Of a stretch of 64,000 bases of DNA, positions 26,293 through 36,442 are shown one piece after another (the first letter of the stretch is position 1; every line of letters begins with the position of its first letter). A program made the translations under genes and the position numbers. The stretch lies in the NCBI RefSeq assembly GCF_051201625.1, contig NZ_CP179203.1, forward strand, positions 1,426,001-1,490,000, given 5' to 3'. The notes beneath the pieces are model-generated. The model made no database searches. It saw only the letters and a program-made list of their open reading frames with translations, and was not told where the DNA came from. This DNA is from Shimia sp051201625 (GTDB lineage: Bacteria > Pseudomonadota > Alphaproteobacteria > Rhodobacterales > Rhodobacteraceae).

Positions 26293-28086
26293 ATGGCAAG
26301 ACGACCACAGCCTCAAATCAACGAGCAAGAACGCGAAAAATCAAAACGTGTTGGCGCTTTGCGCGGTTTGGGACCATACATTTGGCCGTACAGAATGTTA
26401 GTTTTTCTAGCACTCGTTGCGCTGACACTCACAGCGGCAGTGTCTTTGGTGATGCCGATGGCGGTGCGGCGCGTTGTCGACAATTTTGGAACCCAAAGTG
26501 AAGCCCTTTTAGATAATTATTTCCTCGCAGCGCTTGGCTTCTCCTCGTTGCTGGCCGTTGGTACAGCGCTGCGATATCTCCTCGTCACCCGTTTGGGTGA
26601 AGTTGTCGTTGCCGATATTCGCAAAGCTGTTTTTGATCGGGTTATTGGCATGAGTCCGGCATTTTTTGAAAACGTGATGACGGGTGAGATACTAAGCCGA
26701 ATTACCACGGATACAACTGTTATCCAATCTGTTCTAGGGTCCTCAGTATCAGTTGCGCTTCGTAACGTTTTACTTTTTGTGGGTGGCTTGGTTTTGATGC
26801 TCTACACGTCGTCAAAACTTACTTCGATGGTTTTGTTGATTGTACCAGTGGTGATCGTTCCAATCCTTGCGCTGGGGCGCCGCTTGCGCAAACTCAGTCG
26901 TGAAAATCAGGACTGGATAGCGGAAAGTTCGGGGAATGCGTCTGAGGCTTTACTATCTGCGCAAACGGTGCAGGCGTTTACTAATGAAGCGCAGGCACGG
27001 TCAACGTTTGCACATGTTACAGACCTCTCCTTGTTGGCTGCATTGCGCCGGATCAATACCCGCGCATTGATGACTATGATTGTCATTTTTCTGATTTTTT
27101 CTGGCGTGGTGGTAGTTCTTTGGATTGGCGCCCGAGATGTACGCGCTGGTGGTATGAGTGTTGGGGCACTAGTACAATTCGTTATTTATTCCGTAATGGT
27201 TGCTGGCGCAGTCGGTGCCTTTTCGGAGATTTGGAGTGAGCTACAGCGAGCTGCTGGCGCGACTGAGCGCCTTGTTGCGCTTCTGCAGATTTCGGACACG
27301 GTTAAAGACCCTTTGACTCCAGTTGCACCAGTGCGACCCGTCCGCGGTGAGATTACATTTGATGATGTCACGTTTACCTATCCGTCGCGTCCAGACACAT
27401 CTGCTTTGGCTTCGGTTAATCTGACAATCAAGCCAGCGGAAACTGTGGCCATAGTTGGTCCGTCTGGGGCGGGAAAAACGACCGTAATTCAGATGATACT
27501 CAGGTTCTACGATCCAAAAAGTGGTCGCGTTTTGTTAGACGGCGTCGCTTTGTCTGATATGCGTCGGGAAGATTTTCGCAGGCATCTAGCGCTGGTACCT
27601 CAAGATCCAGTGATTTTTGCTGATAACGCGCGTGAAAATATTCGATTTGGGCGTCCTGAAGCGACTGACGCTGAAGTGGAGAGCGCTGCGCGAGCCGCTG
27701 CTGCGCATGAGTTCATTAGAATGTTACCAGAAGGGTATGACAGTCCGCTGGGCGAGCGTGGTGTTATGTTGTCGGGTGGTCAGAAACAAAGAATTGCAAT
27801 TGCACGTGCAATTTTGCGTGACGCGCCTGTTTTGCTGCTTGATGAAGCAACCTCTGCATTGGATGCGGAAAGTGAACAGTTAGTACAACAAGCCGTAGAG
27901 GAACTCGCTGAAACACGAACAACAATAATCGTTGCCCACAGGTTGGCAACTGTGAAGAAAGCTGACCGGATTATTGTTATGGAAAATGGTCAGATTATTG
28001 CTGAAGGGCAGCATGACGACTTGGTTTCGCAAGGAGGACTTTATGCCAAGCTGGCCCGGCTTCAATTTACTGATGGTATTAGCTAA
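26293..28086 (+). CDS. ABC exporter, fused permease and ATPase (MsbA-like)
   Basis: 597 residues. Six hydrophobic helices of a type-IV exporter membrane domain occupy about 30-310, then a nucleotide-binding domain with Walker A GPSGAGKTT, signature LSGGQKQRIA, Walker B LLLDEATSALD and the switch VAHRLATV. The half-transporter works as a homodimer at the inner membrane; the family includes lipid A flippases and multidrug exporters, and this one cannot be narrowed further. The ATG at 26293 has GAGG ~9 bases before it. Monocistronic by spacing. Confidence 0.93.
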   Translation: MARRPQPQINEQEREKSKRVGALRGLGPYIWPYRMLVFLALVALTLTAAVSLVMPMAVRRVVDNFGTQSEALLDNYFLAALGFSSLLAVGTALRYLLVTRLGEVVVADIRKAVFDRVIGMSPAFFENVMTGEILSRITTDTTVIQSVLGSSVSVALRNVLLFVGGLVLMLYTSSKLTSMVLLIVPVVIVPILALGRRLRKLSRENQDWIAESSGNASEALLSAQTVQAFTNEAQARSTFAHVTDLSLLAALRRINTRALMTMIVIFLIFSGVVVVLWIGARDVRAGGMSVGALVQFVIYSVMVAGAVGAFSEIWSELQRAAGATERLVALLQISDTVKDPLTPVAPVRPVRGEITFDDVTFTYPSRPDTSALASVNLTIKPAETVAIVGPSGAGKTTVIQMILRFYDPKSGRVLLDGVALSDMRREDFRRHLALVPQDPVIFADNARENIRFGRPEATDAEVESAARAAAAHEFIRMLPEGYDSPLGERGVMLSGGQKQRIAIARAILRDAPVLLLDEATSALDAESEQLVQQAVEELAETRTTIIVAHRLATVKKADRIIVMENGQIIAEGQHDDLVSQGGLYAKLARLQFTDGIS

Positions 28087-28454
28087 ATCGGTGCGCCAAC
28101 TTCTTGTTTCAATCAGGCGCTACCTATGCCCAACGTGTTCGGCAGTCAGCGCGTAATGGAAGGCTTGCGCGTCTTATAATTTTTTAATTATTTGTGGTCG
28201 TCAAGCCCATCCAACAAAGGGTCGCGAGTCTTTTGAAGCCGCGCAGGTTCAATCGAGGCTAGTGTGTGAGGTTTAAAGCCAAAATTCAACTCGCTGATTC
28301 ACGCTCGGGTACCATGCAACTACTAGTTACGCAGCGTTTCAATCTTGATTGACCCTGCGTTGGGTATAGCCAAAAGCTTGCGACCTCGTGTTTTTAACCG
28401 CATCTTATGAGCAAGGTGGCGCCAAAGCTTGGTGTTAGAAAAAGGGGGAGTCGC
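28087..28454. other. intergenic stretch upstream of the acyl-CoA synthetase
   Basis: About 370 bases with no supported gene. It should carry the promoter of the acyl-CoA synthetase gene. No strong hairpin or T-run was seen. Confidence 0.35.
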
Positions 28455-30338
28455 ATGAGTTTTGAGACACTAGAGGATCTGAAAGCCATTGAAGGAGAAA
28501 TGGCATGGTCAGATCGGGAGTTACCGAAAACAGTTTATGAGTTTTTAACATCCACGCGGGACAAGTTTCCAGATAGTCCAGCGGTTAGCTTCCAGCTGTT
28601 GTCGGGGCCGACTGATAAAGCTGAAACACTCACGTGGGCTGAGCTGCATTCTAAATCGATCCGGGCGGCGAACATGTTTAGAGATATGGGTATTGGGGAA
28701 GCAGATACGGTCGCCTACGTTCTTCCAAACAGCAACGAAACGCTAATCACTTTGCTTGGTGCCATGATCGCTGGAATTGCTAATCCCATTAATCCGCTCC
28801 TTGAACCAGAGCAAATCGGCTCGATCTTGCGTGAAACCGGTGCGAAAGTTGTAGTCACGCTTAAAGCGTTTCCGAAAACTGACGTTGCTGAAAAGGTGGC
28901 TGAGGCTGTGCGTCATGCGCCTGAAGTAAACACGGTGTTAGAAATTGACCTAAATCGTTATCTGTCCCCGCCCAAAAGTTGGATCGTACCCTTGCTGCGA
29001 CCAAAAAATCCGGGAAATCGTCATGCCGAAGTCAAAAACTTTAACAGAGAATTATCCAAGCATAGCTCTACGCTGACTTTCGAAGACTCTAGGGAGGACC
29101 GCGTAGGCGCATACTTCCACACTGGTGGTACAACGGGTATGCCAAAGGTTGCACAGCATTTATACTCTGGAATGATTTATAATGGATGGCTGGGCCAACG
29201 ACTGTTATTTTCTGAAGATGACAACATAATGTGCCCTTTGCCCCTCTTTCATGTATTTGCAGTTCACGTGATTATGCAGGCAGCTATCGCCTCTGGTGCG
29301 CATGTCGTTTTTCCAACACCCGCAGGCTATCGTGGAGACGGTGTTTTTGATAATTTTTGGAAGCTGTGCGAGCGATGGAAAATTAGCTTTATAATCACTG
29401 TGCCGACGGCTGTTTCAGCCTTGATGCAACGTCCGGTGGATGGTGATATTTCGACTGTAAAGACTGCTTTTTCTGGTTCTGCACCGATGCCGATGGAGTT
29501 ATTTAAACGGTTTGAGAATACCTGTGGCGTGTCGATTGTGGAGGGCTATGGTTTGACGGAGGCCACTTGCTTAGTGTCTTGTAATCCGCCTTCGGGTGCC
29601 AAGAAAGTGGGATCCGTAGGTTTGCCATTTCCCCATGCGGACGTGCGTATTTACAAAGAAACATCCGAAGGCGTAGTAGATTGTGACGTTGATGAGGTTG
29701 GTGAAATCTGCGTTTCCAACCCAGGTGTATTCATTGGAAATACTTATACAGAGGCAGACAAAAACGTTGGATTGTTTCACCATAACAAGTATTTGCGCAC
29801 GGGTGATTTGGGCCGCGTTGATGAGGATGGATATCTCTGGATTACTGGGCGCGCTAAAGACCTGATTATTCGCGGTGGGCACAACATCGACCCAGCAGAA
29901 GTTGAAGAGGCACTCCTTGCACACCGTGACGTTGCTTTCGCAGGAGCAATTGGGCAACCTGACCCACACTCTGGTGAGGTTGCATGCGCTTTCGTGGAAT
30001 TAGTTGATGGAGCATCGGTGTCATCGGAAGAACTCCTGGCTCATGCGAAACTTCACGTTCGTGAACGGGCTGCCCATCCCAAACACGTGGAAGTCTTGGC
30101 AGAGTTGCCAAAAACTGCTGTGGGCAAAGTGTTCAAACCCTCTCTTCGCAAAATTGCGATCAAGCGTGTCTTTGACGCAGTTTTAGAAAAAGAGGGTGTT
30201 CCAGCGCGTGTTGGTCAGGTCATTGACGACAAGAAACGTGGACTAGTTGCCCAGTTGGTTAATAACAGTGATGCTAGCGATGAAGAAGTTGGCAAGGTTC
30301 TCGGTGATTTTGTTACGCTTTGGGAATGGGAAAATTAA
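28455..30338 (+). CDS. acyl-CoA synthetase (AMP-forming)
   Basis: 627 residues from the ATG at 28455, which has a strong GGGGGAG 5-11 bases upstream; the frame opens to 28407 without a ribosome site. The ANL-superfamily motifs are HTGGTTGMPK (ATP P-loop), EGYGLTEATC, LRTGDLGRVDEDGYLW and the hinge region GRAKDLIIRGGHNIDP; the C-terminal catalytic Lys is likely in KTAVGKVFKP. It activates a carboxylic acid to its CoA thioester. The length and the insert at ~190-230 fit the roseobacter group of larger acyl-CoA synthetases; chain length is unknown. Confidence 0.92.
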   Translation: MSFETLEDLKAIEGEMAWSDRELPKTVYEFLTSTRDKFPDSPAVSFQLLSGPTDKAETLTWAELHSKSIRAANMFRDMGIGEADTVAYVLPNSNETLITLLGAMIAGIANPINPLLEPEQIGSILRETGAKVVVTLKAFPKTDVAEKVAEAVRHAPEVNTVLEIDLNRYLSPPKSWIVPLLRPKNPGNRHAEVKNFNRELSKHSSTLTFEDSREDRVGAYFHTGGTTGMPKVAQHLYSGMIYNGWLGQRLLFSEDDNIMCPLPLFHVFAVHVIMQAAIASGAHVVFPTPAGYRGDGVFDNFWKLCERWKISFIITVPTAVSALMQRPVDGDISTVKTAFSGSAPMPMELFKRFENTCGVSIVEGYGLTEATCLVSCNPPSGAKKVGSVGLPFPHADVRIYKETSEGVVDCDVDEVGEICVSNPGVFIGNTYTEADKNVGLFHHNKYLRTGDLGRVDEDGYLWITGRAKDLIIRGGHNIDPAEVEEALLAHRDVAFAGAIGQPDPHSGEVACAFVELVDGASVSSEELLAHAKLHVRERAAHPKHVEVLAELPKTAVGKVFKPSLRKIAIKRVFDAVLEKEGVPARVGQVIDDKKRGLVAQLVNNSDASDEEVGKVLGDFVTLWEWEN

Positions 30339-30462
30339 CGGGCATATGGGTTGAATTGACAGAGCAAAAAATCGTAGCGTGGTGCGTTATTTTGCGCGCC
30401 GCGCGTTGCACAGTATCAATGATCAATTTAGAGACAGAAGTCAGACTCTAGGGAGAGGGCAG

Positions 30463-31959
30463 ATGACCCATATACTGGCAATTGACCAGGGCACTACATC
30501 CAGCCGCGCAATCATTTTTGATAGCGATATTCGTCCAATGGCATCCGAACAGCGAGAATTCACGCAACATTTTCCAAAATCTGGATGGGTTGAACATGAA
30601 ATTAATGATCTGTGGCGAACCACGGTCGAGACTTGTCGTGATGTCTTGTCACGGACCAAGATTCCAGCGTCCCAGATTGCTGCTATTGGCATCACTAACC
30701 AGCGCGAAACTACTTTGATTTGGGATAAGTCCACAGGTGAACCGGTTTACAATGCCATTGTTTGGCAGGATCGACGCACAGCGAACTTATGCCAAAGTTT
30801 GAGGGAGCAAGGCCATGAAGCCATGGTGACTTCGGTCACCGGTTTGCTGCTCGATCCCTATTTTTCGGGCACAAAGGTCAAGTGGATTCTCGATAATGTG
30901 GAAGGCGTTCGAGCGCGCGCGGAGGCTGGAGAGCTCTTGTTCGGAACGGTGGACAGTTTTTTGATTTGGCGCTTGACTGGCGGTCGGGTGCACGCGACGG
31001 ATGCGACAAATGCAGCACGAACATTATTGTACGATATCCACAATGGCGCCTGGTCGCAGGAGATTTGTGACTTATTGACGATACCAATGCAAATGTTACC
31101 AGATGTGCGCGACTGTGCAGCAAATTTTGGAAATACGGATGCGGATATCTTTGGGGCCTCCATACCGATTTGTGGAGTCGCTGGTGATCAGCAGGCGGCT
31201 ACGATTGGGCAGGCCTGTTTCCAACCAGGGATGTTGAAATCAACATACGGCACCGGTTGCTTTGCACTGCTCAATACCGGGAAGGCCCCGGTGGTGTCCA
31301 AAAACCGATTGTTAACGACAATTGCTTATCAATTAAATGGCCAGCCGACCTATGCTCTCGAAGGAGCGATTTTTATCGCAGGGGCGGTCGTTCAGTGGCT
31401 CCGAGATGGGCTTGGCGTAATTGATACTGCATCAGAGACGCAAGCGCTGGCTGAACAGGCTGATCAGGGACATGAGCTAATTATGGTGCCGGCCTTCACA
31501 GGGCTTGGCGCGCCCTACTGGGCGCCTGAGACAAGAGGCGCGGTTTTTGGGCTGACACGTAATTCCGGGCCTGCCGAGTTTGCTCGCGCAGCACTCGAAA
31601 GTGTTGGCTTTCAAACACGAGATTTGCTTGAAGCAATGCAAGCCGATTTTGGAAGTAGGGGTGAGACTGTCTTGCGTGTAGACGGTGGAATGACCGCAAA
31701 CGATTGGACGATGCAATTTCTAGCAAATATCATTGGTGCACCAGTAGACCGGCCAGAAGTTCTTGAGAGTACGGCTAAAGGGGTGGCTTGGCTGGCGGGT
31801 ATGCAGGCAGGTATTTATCCCGGCTTGAAGGAGTTTGCATCCACTTGGGCAATTGAGAAACAATTCAATCCAGAACGGGATGATGTTTGGCGAGACACAA
31901 GATATGCAGCTTGGCAAAAGGCTGTAAAAGCGACCTTGTCGATGTCTGGGTTAACTTAG
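30463..31959 (+). CDS. glpK: glycerol kinase
   Basis: 498 residues from ATG 30463, behind AGGGAGAGGG; the upstream extension to 30379 is untypical. FGGY kinase with the N-terminal phosphate loop DQGTTSSRAI, GYA-type VWQDRRTA, the FGGY signature region GTGCFALLNTG and C-terminal ATP site DGGMTANDWTMQF. It phosphorylates glycerol to glycerol 3-phosphate. There is no glp uptake or dehydrogenase gene nearby. Its stop overlaps the convergent glycerate kinase gene by 4 bases. Confidence 0.96.
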   Translation: MTHILAIDQGTTSSRAIIFDSDIRPMASEQREFTQHFPKSGWVEHEINDLWRTTVETCRDVLSRTKIPASQIAAIGITNQRETTLIWDKSTGEPVYNAIVWQDRRTANLCQSLREQGHEAMVTSVTGLLLDPYFSGTKVKWILDNVEGVRARAEAGELLFGTVDSFLIWRLTGGRVHATDATNAARTLLYDIHNGAWSQEICDLLTIPMQMLPDVRDCAANFGNTDADIFGASIPICGVAGDQQAATIGQACFQPGMLKSTYGTGCFALLNTGKAPVVSKNRLLTTIAYQLNGQPTYALEGAIFIAGAVVQWLRDGLGVIDTASETQALAEQADQGHELIMVPAFTGLGAPYWAPETRGAVFGLTRNSGPAEFARAALESVGFQTRDLLEAMQADFGSRGETVLRVDGGMTANDWTMQFLANIIGAPVDRPEVLESTAKGVAWLAGMQAGIYPGLKEFASTWAIEKQFNPERDDVWRDTRYAAWQKAVKATLSMSGLT

Positions 31960-33068
31960 ACTTTAAGGATTAGCGCAAGATCCATGACATTAGTGCCGGT
32001 AGGTCCGGAGGTGAAAAGTGCGTTTCTCTGACGCAAAAAGCTGCCGCTGTCTGCTGATTGGAGGGCCACAGCTCCTTCGGAAGTCCAAGTGGTGCAATCG
32101 ACAAGGCCACCAGCGGCACTGGTTGGACCATCGGTACCGTCGGTTCCCGCCACAAGAATTGAAATATTGATCTCATCGACGATCTCTCGCGCGAGAGCCA
32201 GCGCTAACGCCTGATTTCGACCACCCTCGCGTGGCTCAGGCGGCAAAACAACCGTGGGTTCTCCTCCATAAATTCGCAGACCCGGTTGTGTTGTTCTCGC
32301 GATTTTTCCGAGGCGCTTTGAAAGCGCAAAGACCTCGTCATACAGTATTTCTTCATTTGCAATCACAGATATCCCGAGTTTCGTAGCAAGCGCAGCGCAG
32401 GTCATTCGAGCTATTTTATTTGACGCGACGATGTAGGGAACAAATTCAAAAGGTGTTTTGTCCGTAGCGTGACCTATACCGGAACCGATTGCAGATAATT
32501 CATCGCCTTCGACATCCGAAATTGCCATTGTCGTCACCCTTGCTCCCTTAAAGCGAGCTAAAAGTTTTCCAGCCTTGATGTCCGAGAGGGCCTTACGGCG
32601 GGTGTTTACGGCGTGAATGTCGAGTCCTTGAGAGAGCAAACGGTTATTTTCTGCCTGAAGGTTCTCAAGCGAAAGGCCGTCAACTGGCAATTCTGCTAAC
32701 GCCGATGCTCCGCCTGAGACTAACATCAATAAGTGGCTATCTTTCGGCATGTCTTCCACAGCATTTGCCAGTGCGGAGCCGCCGTGAAGGGAGTTTTCGT
32801 CTGGCACAGGGTGGGCGGATTCGATGACTTCGATGGTCGGTGAAATCACCCCCACATGTTCATATTTGGTAACAACAAGTGTTGGGATGTCACCACCAAA
32901 GTATTTTTGTGCCCCGTTCGCCATGAAGGATGCAGCCTTGCCAACAGAAAGAATGCGATCTGGACGTTGGATTTTCTGCTGTGCAAGCGCTATCGTTATG
33001 GCATTGTCGCCGCGAACAGCATCAACTCCGGCTTGCCAGATTGCAGTGAGAGCTTGCTCAGGATGCAT
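31956..33068 (-). CDS. gckA: glycerate 2-kinase (GckA/TtuD, DUF4147 family)
   Basis: 370 residues. The MOFRL/DUF4147 glycerate kinase type: N-terminal SVGKAASFMANGA, central LLMLVSGGASALAELP, and the C-terminal GGRNQALALALA followed by DGTDGPTSAAGG, which are family hallmarks. It phosphorylates D-glycerate to 2-phosphoglycerate, for example in the serine cycle or glyoxylate pathway; older names call it hydroxypyruvate reductase. It starts 30 bases after the dtd stop on the same strand and ends convergently over the glpK stop. Confidence 0.92.
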   Translation of the reverse strand: MHPEQALTAIWQAGVDAVRGDNAITIALAQQKIQRPDRILSVGKAASFMANGAQKYFGGDIPTLVVTKYEHVGVISPTIEVIESAHPVPDENSLHGGSALANAVEDMPKDSHLLMLVSGGASALAELPVDGLSLENLQAENNRLLSQGLDIHAVNTRRKALSDIKAGKLLARFKGARVTTMAISDVEGDELSAIGSGIGHATDKTPFEFVPYIVASNKIARMTCAALATKLGISVIANEEILYDEVFALSKRLGKIARTTQPGLRIYGGEPTVVLPPEPREGGRNQALALALAREIVDEINISILVAGTDGTDGPTSAAGGLVDCTTWTSEGAVALQSADSGSFLRQRNALFTSGPTGTNVMDLALILKV

Positions 33069-33098
33069 GCGATTTTCCGTGATGTAGTGCCAGAGATT

Positions 33099-33536
33099 TT
33101 AGGTTTCCAGCCAGATGGTGACCGGACCATCGTTGATTAAACGCACCTGCATGTTGGCTCCAAAGCGCCCGATTGCAACAGGAATACCCAATGATTTCAA
33201 CTGTTCGGTGAAGTATTCGTATAACGCTTTTCCTTTTTGTGGGTCTGCCGCGGTCGAAAACCCTGGGCGGTTTCCGCTGCGTGTGTCTGCGGCGAGTGTG
33301 AACTGTGACACTATGAGGGCGGAACCCCTTGTATCAAGAACAGACCGATTCATTTTACCTGCGGCATCATCAAAAATCCGGAGTTTCGACACCTTCGCAG
33401 CGAGTTTACTTGCATTTGTGTTGGTGTCGTCTTGCATAGCGCAAACAAGCAATAGTAAGCCAGCTCCGATCTGTCCGACCGGCTCGCTATCGACTACTAC
33501 CGATGCTTCCACGACTCTTTGTATCAATGCTATCAT
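33099..33536 (-). CDS. dtd: D-aminoacyl-tRNA deacylase
   Basis: 145 residues, the exact family size. Catalytic and chirality motifs are SQFTLAAD near 78-85 and NDGPVT near 134-139 (Gly-cisPro). It removes D-amino acids, and Gly from tRNA-Ala, mischarged on tRNA. ATG 33536 gives the standard start MIALIQRVVEASV. It is the first of two closely spaced genes with gckA. Confidence 0.96.
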   Translation of the reverse strand: MIALIQRVVEASVVVDSEPVGQIGAGLLLLVCAMQDDTNTNASKLAAKVSKLRIFDDAAGKMNRSVLDTRGSALIVSQFTLAADTRSGNRPGFSTAADPQKGKALYEYFTEQLKSLGIPVAIGRFGANMQVRLINDGPVTIWLET

Positions 33537-33867
33537 GAATTTTGATTAAGCTTCGAAAACGCATTGCCGCGCGGTATCAAGCTGTCCTTTTAGTCAGTGT
33601 CGAGGTCAAAAAACGTTCAGCCTGTGATAATCTAGCCGCAATGAATTCCATGCACTGAATACTGAAATATTTAAAAAAGCAATGGTGTGAAATTAAGCTT
33701 TCGCTGGTCTGTCCTGTGGCAGATGGTACCAGCGAATGTCAAAACGCACCGCCAACCCGCCTCATAGCAAGATGGGACGTCAAAAAATAAGCTCACAATC
33801 AATTGTTTTTATTTAAACAAAATATGTGCGGCAATTACTGCATAATAGGACGGTGATGGCACTTTTA
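33537..33867. other. gap of 330 bases upstream of dtd
   Basis: The region between dtd and the fabI stop has no supported gene. It contains a 9-bp-arm inverted repeat, TTCGCTGGT (33700-33708) and ACCAGCGAA (33728-33736), enclosing a second small CTGTC/GGCAG pairing. No T-run follows, so it may be a weak or Rho-linked terminator of the fab genes or a protein site. Confidence 0.35.
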
Positions 33868-34659
33868 TCAGAGGTTTTCCGGCTGTGGCATGCCAAGCAC
33901 GTGATACCCACCATCGACTCGAATAATTTCACCTGTCGTGCAGACGCCAGCGTCTGAGGTCAGGTATACGGCAGTGCCGCCGATTGCCTCAAGTGTTGCA
34001 TTGGCACGCATCGGGGTGTTTTGGTCTGTATGTTTGTAGGTCGCACGCGCACCGCCTATCACTGCTCCTGCAAGAGTTTTCATCGGGCCGGGTGAGATTG
34101 CGTTAACGCGAATACCGTCTGGGCCGAGATCATTGGCAAGATAACGGGTCGCGCTTTCAAGGGCAGCCTTGGCGACGCCCATCACGTTATAGAATGGTGT
34201 GACTCTGTTCGCGCCTTGATAGGTCATTGTTAGGATGGTACCGCCGCTGTCCTTCATTAGAGGATGGGCACGCCGGGCGACATCGATAAGAGAGTAACAC
34301 GAAATATCCAGTGAATTTTTGAAATTTTCGCGGGAGGTGTCCACGAAGCGGCCGGCAAGTTCATTTCGATCCGAAAAGGCAATAGCATGGATGACAAAGT
34401 CGATTGTTGGCCATTTTGCGCCTAGTTCCTTAAATGCGTTCTCCAGCGACACGTCGTCGCTAACATCCACGTCGACCAAAAAATCGCTGCCAAGACTTTT
34501 TACCAATGGCGCTACCCTTTTGCCAAAAGCTTCTCCTTGATGCGTAAATGCCAGTTCCGCGCCTGCTTCGTGCATTGCTTTGGCGATGCCCCACGCGATA
34601 GAACGTTCGTTGGCAACGCCCATGATTAAACCGCGCTTGCCTTTTAAAATATCAGACAT
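33868..34659 (-). CDS. fabI: enoyl-ACP reductase, NADH-type
   Basis: 263 residues. SDR-like FabI: start KGKRGLIMGVANERSIAWG, central FVIHAIAFSDRNEL, the catalytic Tyr-x6-Lys in YNVMGVAK, and substrate-helix region NAISPGPMKTLAG. It reduces the trans-2-enoyl-ACP in each cycle of fatty acid synthesis. It is third in the fabA-fabB-fabI unit, starting 6 bases after the fabB stop. This is the target family of triclosan. Confidence 0.95.
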   Translation of the reverse strand: MSDILKGKRGLIMGVANERSIAWGIAKAMHEAGAELAFTHQGEAFGKRVAPLVKSLGSDFLVDVDVSDDVSLENAFKELGAKWPTIDFVIHAIAFSDRNELAGRFVDTSRENFKNSLDISCYSLIDVARRAHPLMKDSGGTILTMTYQGANRVTPFYNVMGVAKAALESATRYLANDLGPDGIRVNAISPGPMKTLAGAVIGGARATYKHTDQNTPMRANATLEAIGGTAVYLTSDAGVCTTGEIIRVDGGYHVLGMPQPENL

Positions 34660-34664
34660 CGTTT

Positions 34665-35894
34665 TTATCCCTTGAATTTTGACAACAGCATAGACCCGTT
34701 GGTGCCGCCGAAGCCGAAGCTATTGGTCATCACCGTGTCCAGACTGGCGTTTTCGACTTTACTAGTTGCGATTTCATCCGGGCTGATGGCCGGATCAAGC
34801 GTTTCGATGTTGATTGAGGGCGCGATGAAATCTCCATCGAGCATGAGAAGGCAGAAGATTGCCTCTAGCGCTCCTGCTGCCCCCTGCGCATGACCTGTCA
34901 TCGATTTTGTTGACGAGATTAGCGGTGTGTTACCTCTCCCAAATACGCGTCGGACCGCTTCGACCTCACCAACGTCGCCAACTGGTGTCGAGGTGCCGTG
35001 CGCATTAATGTAGCTGACTTCACGTCCTTTTGGCAAAGAGGAGATAGCAAGATGCATTGCGCGTTCGCCGCCCTCGCCGCTTGGAGCAACCATATCGTGG
35101 CCGTCAGATGTAGCTGCAAACCCTGTAACTTCGGCGTAGATTTTTGCACCACGAGCCTGCGCGTGTTCCAAACTTTCCAAAACGACAATGCCACCACCAC
35201 CTGAGATCACGAAGCCGTCACGCGCTTCATCAAAAGCGCGCGAAGCTTTCTCTGGTGTATCGTTGTACTTTGAGGACATTGCACCCATCGCGTCGAACAG
35301 GCATGATAAGGTCCAGTCGAGCTCCTCTCCTCCACCTGCAAACATTATATCCTGTTTGCCCATCATAATTTGCTCAGAAGCATTGCCTATACAATGAAGA
35401 GATGTTGAGCAGGCTGATGTGATTGAGTAATTTATACCTTTTATCCTAAACGCAGTCGCTAAGTTGGCAGAAATTGTCGAAGACATACTTTTAGGCACCG
35501 CGAACGGCCCTATTCGCTTGGTTGCGCCAGACCTCAGTACGGTTTGATGCGCTGTCAAGATTGCGCTTGTAGAGGGCCCACCGGATCCGGCAATCAAACC
35601 GGTCCGTTCATTGATGATATGTTCCTCGGAGAGTCCAGCATCAGCAATGGCTTTACCCATTGCTATATGCGCGTAGGCAGCGCCAGGCCCCATGAAGCGC
35701 AGTGTTCGCTTATCTACGTGCTCCTTCGGTTCAATATCAAGCGTACCAGCGATTTGGCTGCGAAATCCATGTTCCACCATTTCTGGGCTGGTAGTGATCC
35801 CGGACCTGCCTGCTTTTAGCGAGGCCGTGACCTCTTCGGCGCTGTTTCCGATGGACGAGACGATACCTAATCCGGTGACGACGACGCGACGCAT
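34665..35894 (-). CDS. fabB: 3-oxoacyl-ACP synthase I
   Basis: 409 residues. The thiolase-fold KAS I set is complete: nucleophile Cys in ITSACSTSLHCIG near 163, His in NAHGTSTPVGD near 298 and His in MTGHAQGAAGALEA near 334. With fabA it gives the unsaturated branch of fatty acid synthesis, extending cis-3-decenoyl-ACP. It lies 38 bases after fabA and 6 bases before fabI, so a single transcript is likely. Confidence 0.95.
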   Translation of the reverse strand: MRRVVVTGLGIVSSIGNSAEEVTASLKAGRSGITTSPEMVEHGFRSQIAGTLDIEPKEHVDKRTLRFMGPGAAYAHIAMGKAIADAGLSEEHIINERTGLIAGSGGPSTSAILTAHQTVLRSGATKRIGPFAVPKSMSSTISANLATAFRIKGINYSITSACSTSLHCIGNASEQIMMGKQDIMFAGGGEELDWTLSCLFDAMGAMSSKYNDTPEKASRAFDEARDGFVISGGGGIVVLESLEHAQARGAKIYAEVTGFAATSDGHDMVAPSGEGGERAMHLAISSLPKGREVSYINAHGTSTPVGDVGEVEAVRRVFGRGNTPLISSTKSMTGHAQGAAGALEAIFCLLMLDGDFIAPSINIETLDPAISPDEIATSKVENASLDTVMTNSFGFGGTNGSMLLSKFKG

Positions 35895-35932
35895 TGGCGC
35901 TCTCCTGTATTAGTTCAAAGAGATGGGATGTG

Positions 35933-36442
35933 TCAGTTTTCTGACAGGGCCACCTTCATGTCTTTTACTTCGTAAATGATGTCACCGTCTGCTTCGACGA
36001 TACCATTTGCCACCCCCATGGTCAGGCGGCGGGTTTGAATCGCTTTGGTGAAGTCAACAAAATAGGTCAGCTTTTTGCGTTCAGGTCTTACCATGCCTTT
36101 TAGTTTCACTTCTCCGACACCAAGCGCGTAGCCACGCCCCTGCCACCCTCGCCAGCCCAGATTAAAACCTGTCAACTGCCAAAGCGCATCTAGACCAAGG
36201 CAACCCGGCATAATTGGGTTGCCCGGGAAATGACATTCGAAAAACCATAGATCGGGATTGATATCAAATTCCGCAACAACGTGACCCTTGCTGTGCATAC
36301 CTCCGTCTCCAGAAATATCTGTGATTCGATCCATCATCAGCATGGGTGGTGCGGGTAATTGCGCGTTGCCGGGTCCGAAGAGTTCGCCGCGGGCACATTT
36401 CAAAAGGCCCTCTTTATCAAAGCTTGATGGATAATCGGCCAT
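35933..36442 (-). CDS. fabA: 3-hydroxydecanoyl-ACP dehydratase/isomerase
   Basis: 169 residues, the E. coli FabA size. The active-site His lies in FECHFPGNPIMPGCLG near 70-85, and Asp in GLDALWQLTGF. It dehydrates 3-hydroxydecanoyl-ACP and isomerises the double bond, which starts unsaturated fatty acid synthesis. It is the first gene of fabA-fabB-fabI and is divergent from the Irr-like regulator 170 bases away, a neighbourhood kept in many Rhodobacterales. Confidence 0.96.
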   Translation of the reverse strand: MADYPSSFDKEGLLKCARGELFGPGNAQLPAPPMLMMDRITDISGDGGMHSKGHVVAEFDINPDLWFFECHFPGNPIMPGCLGLDALWQLTGFNLGWRGWQGRGYALGVGEVKLKGMVRPERKKLTYFVDFTKAIQTRRLTMGVANGIVEADGDIIYEVKDMKVALSEN

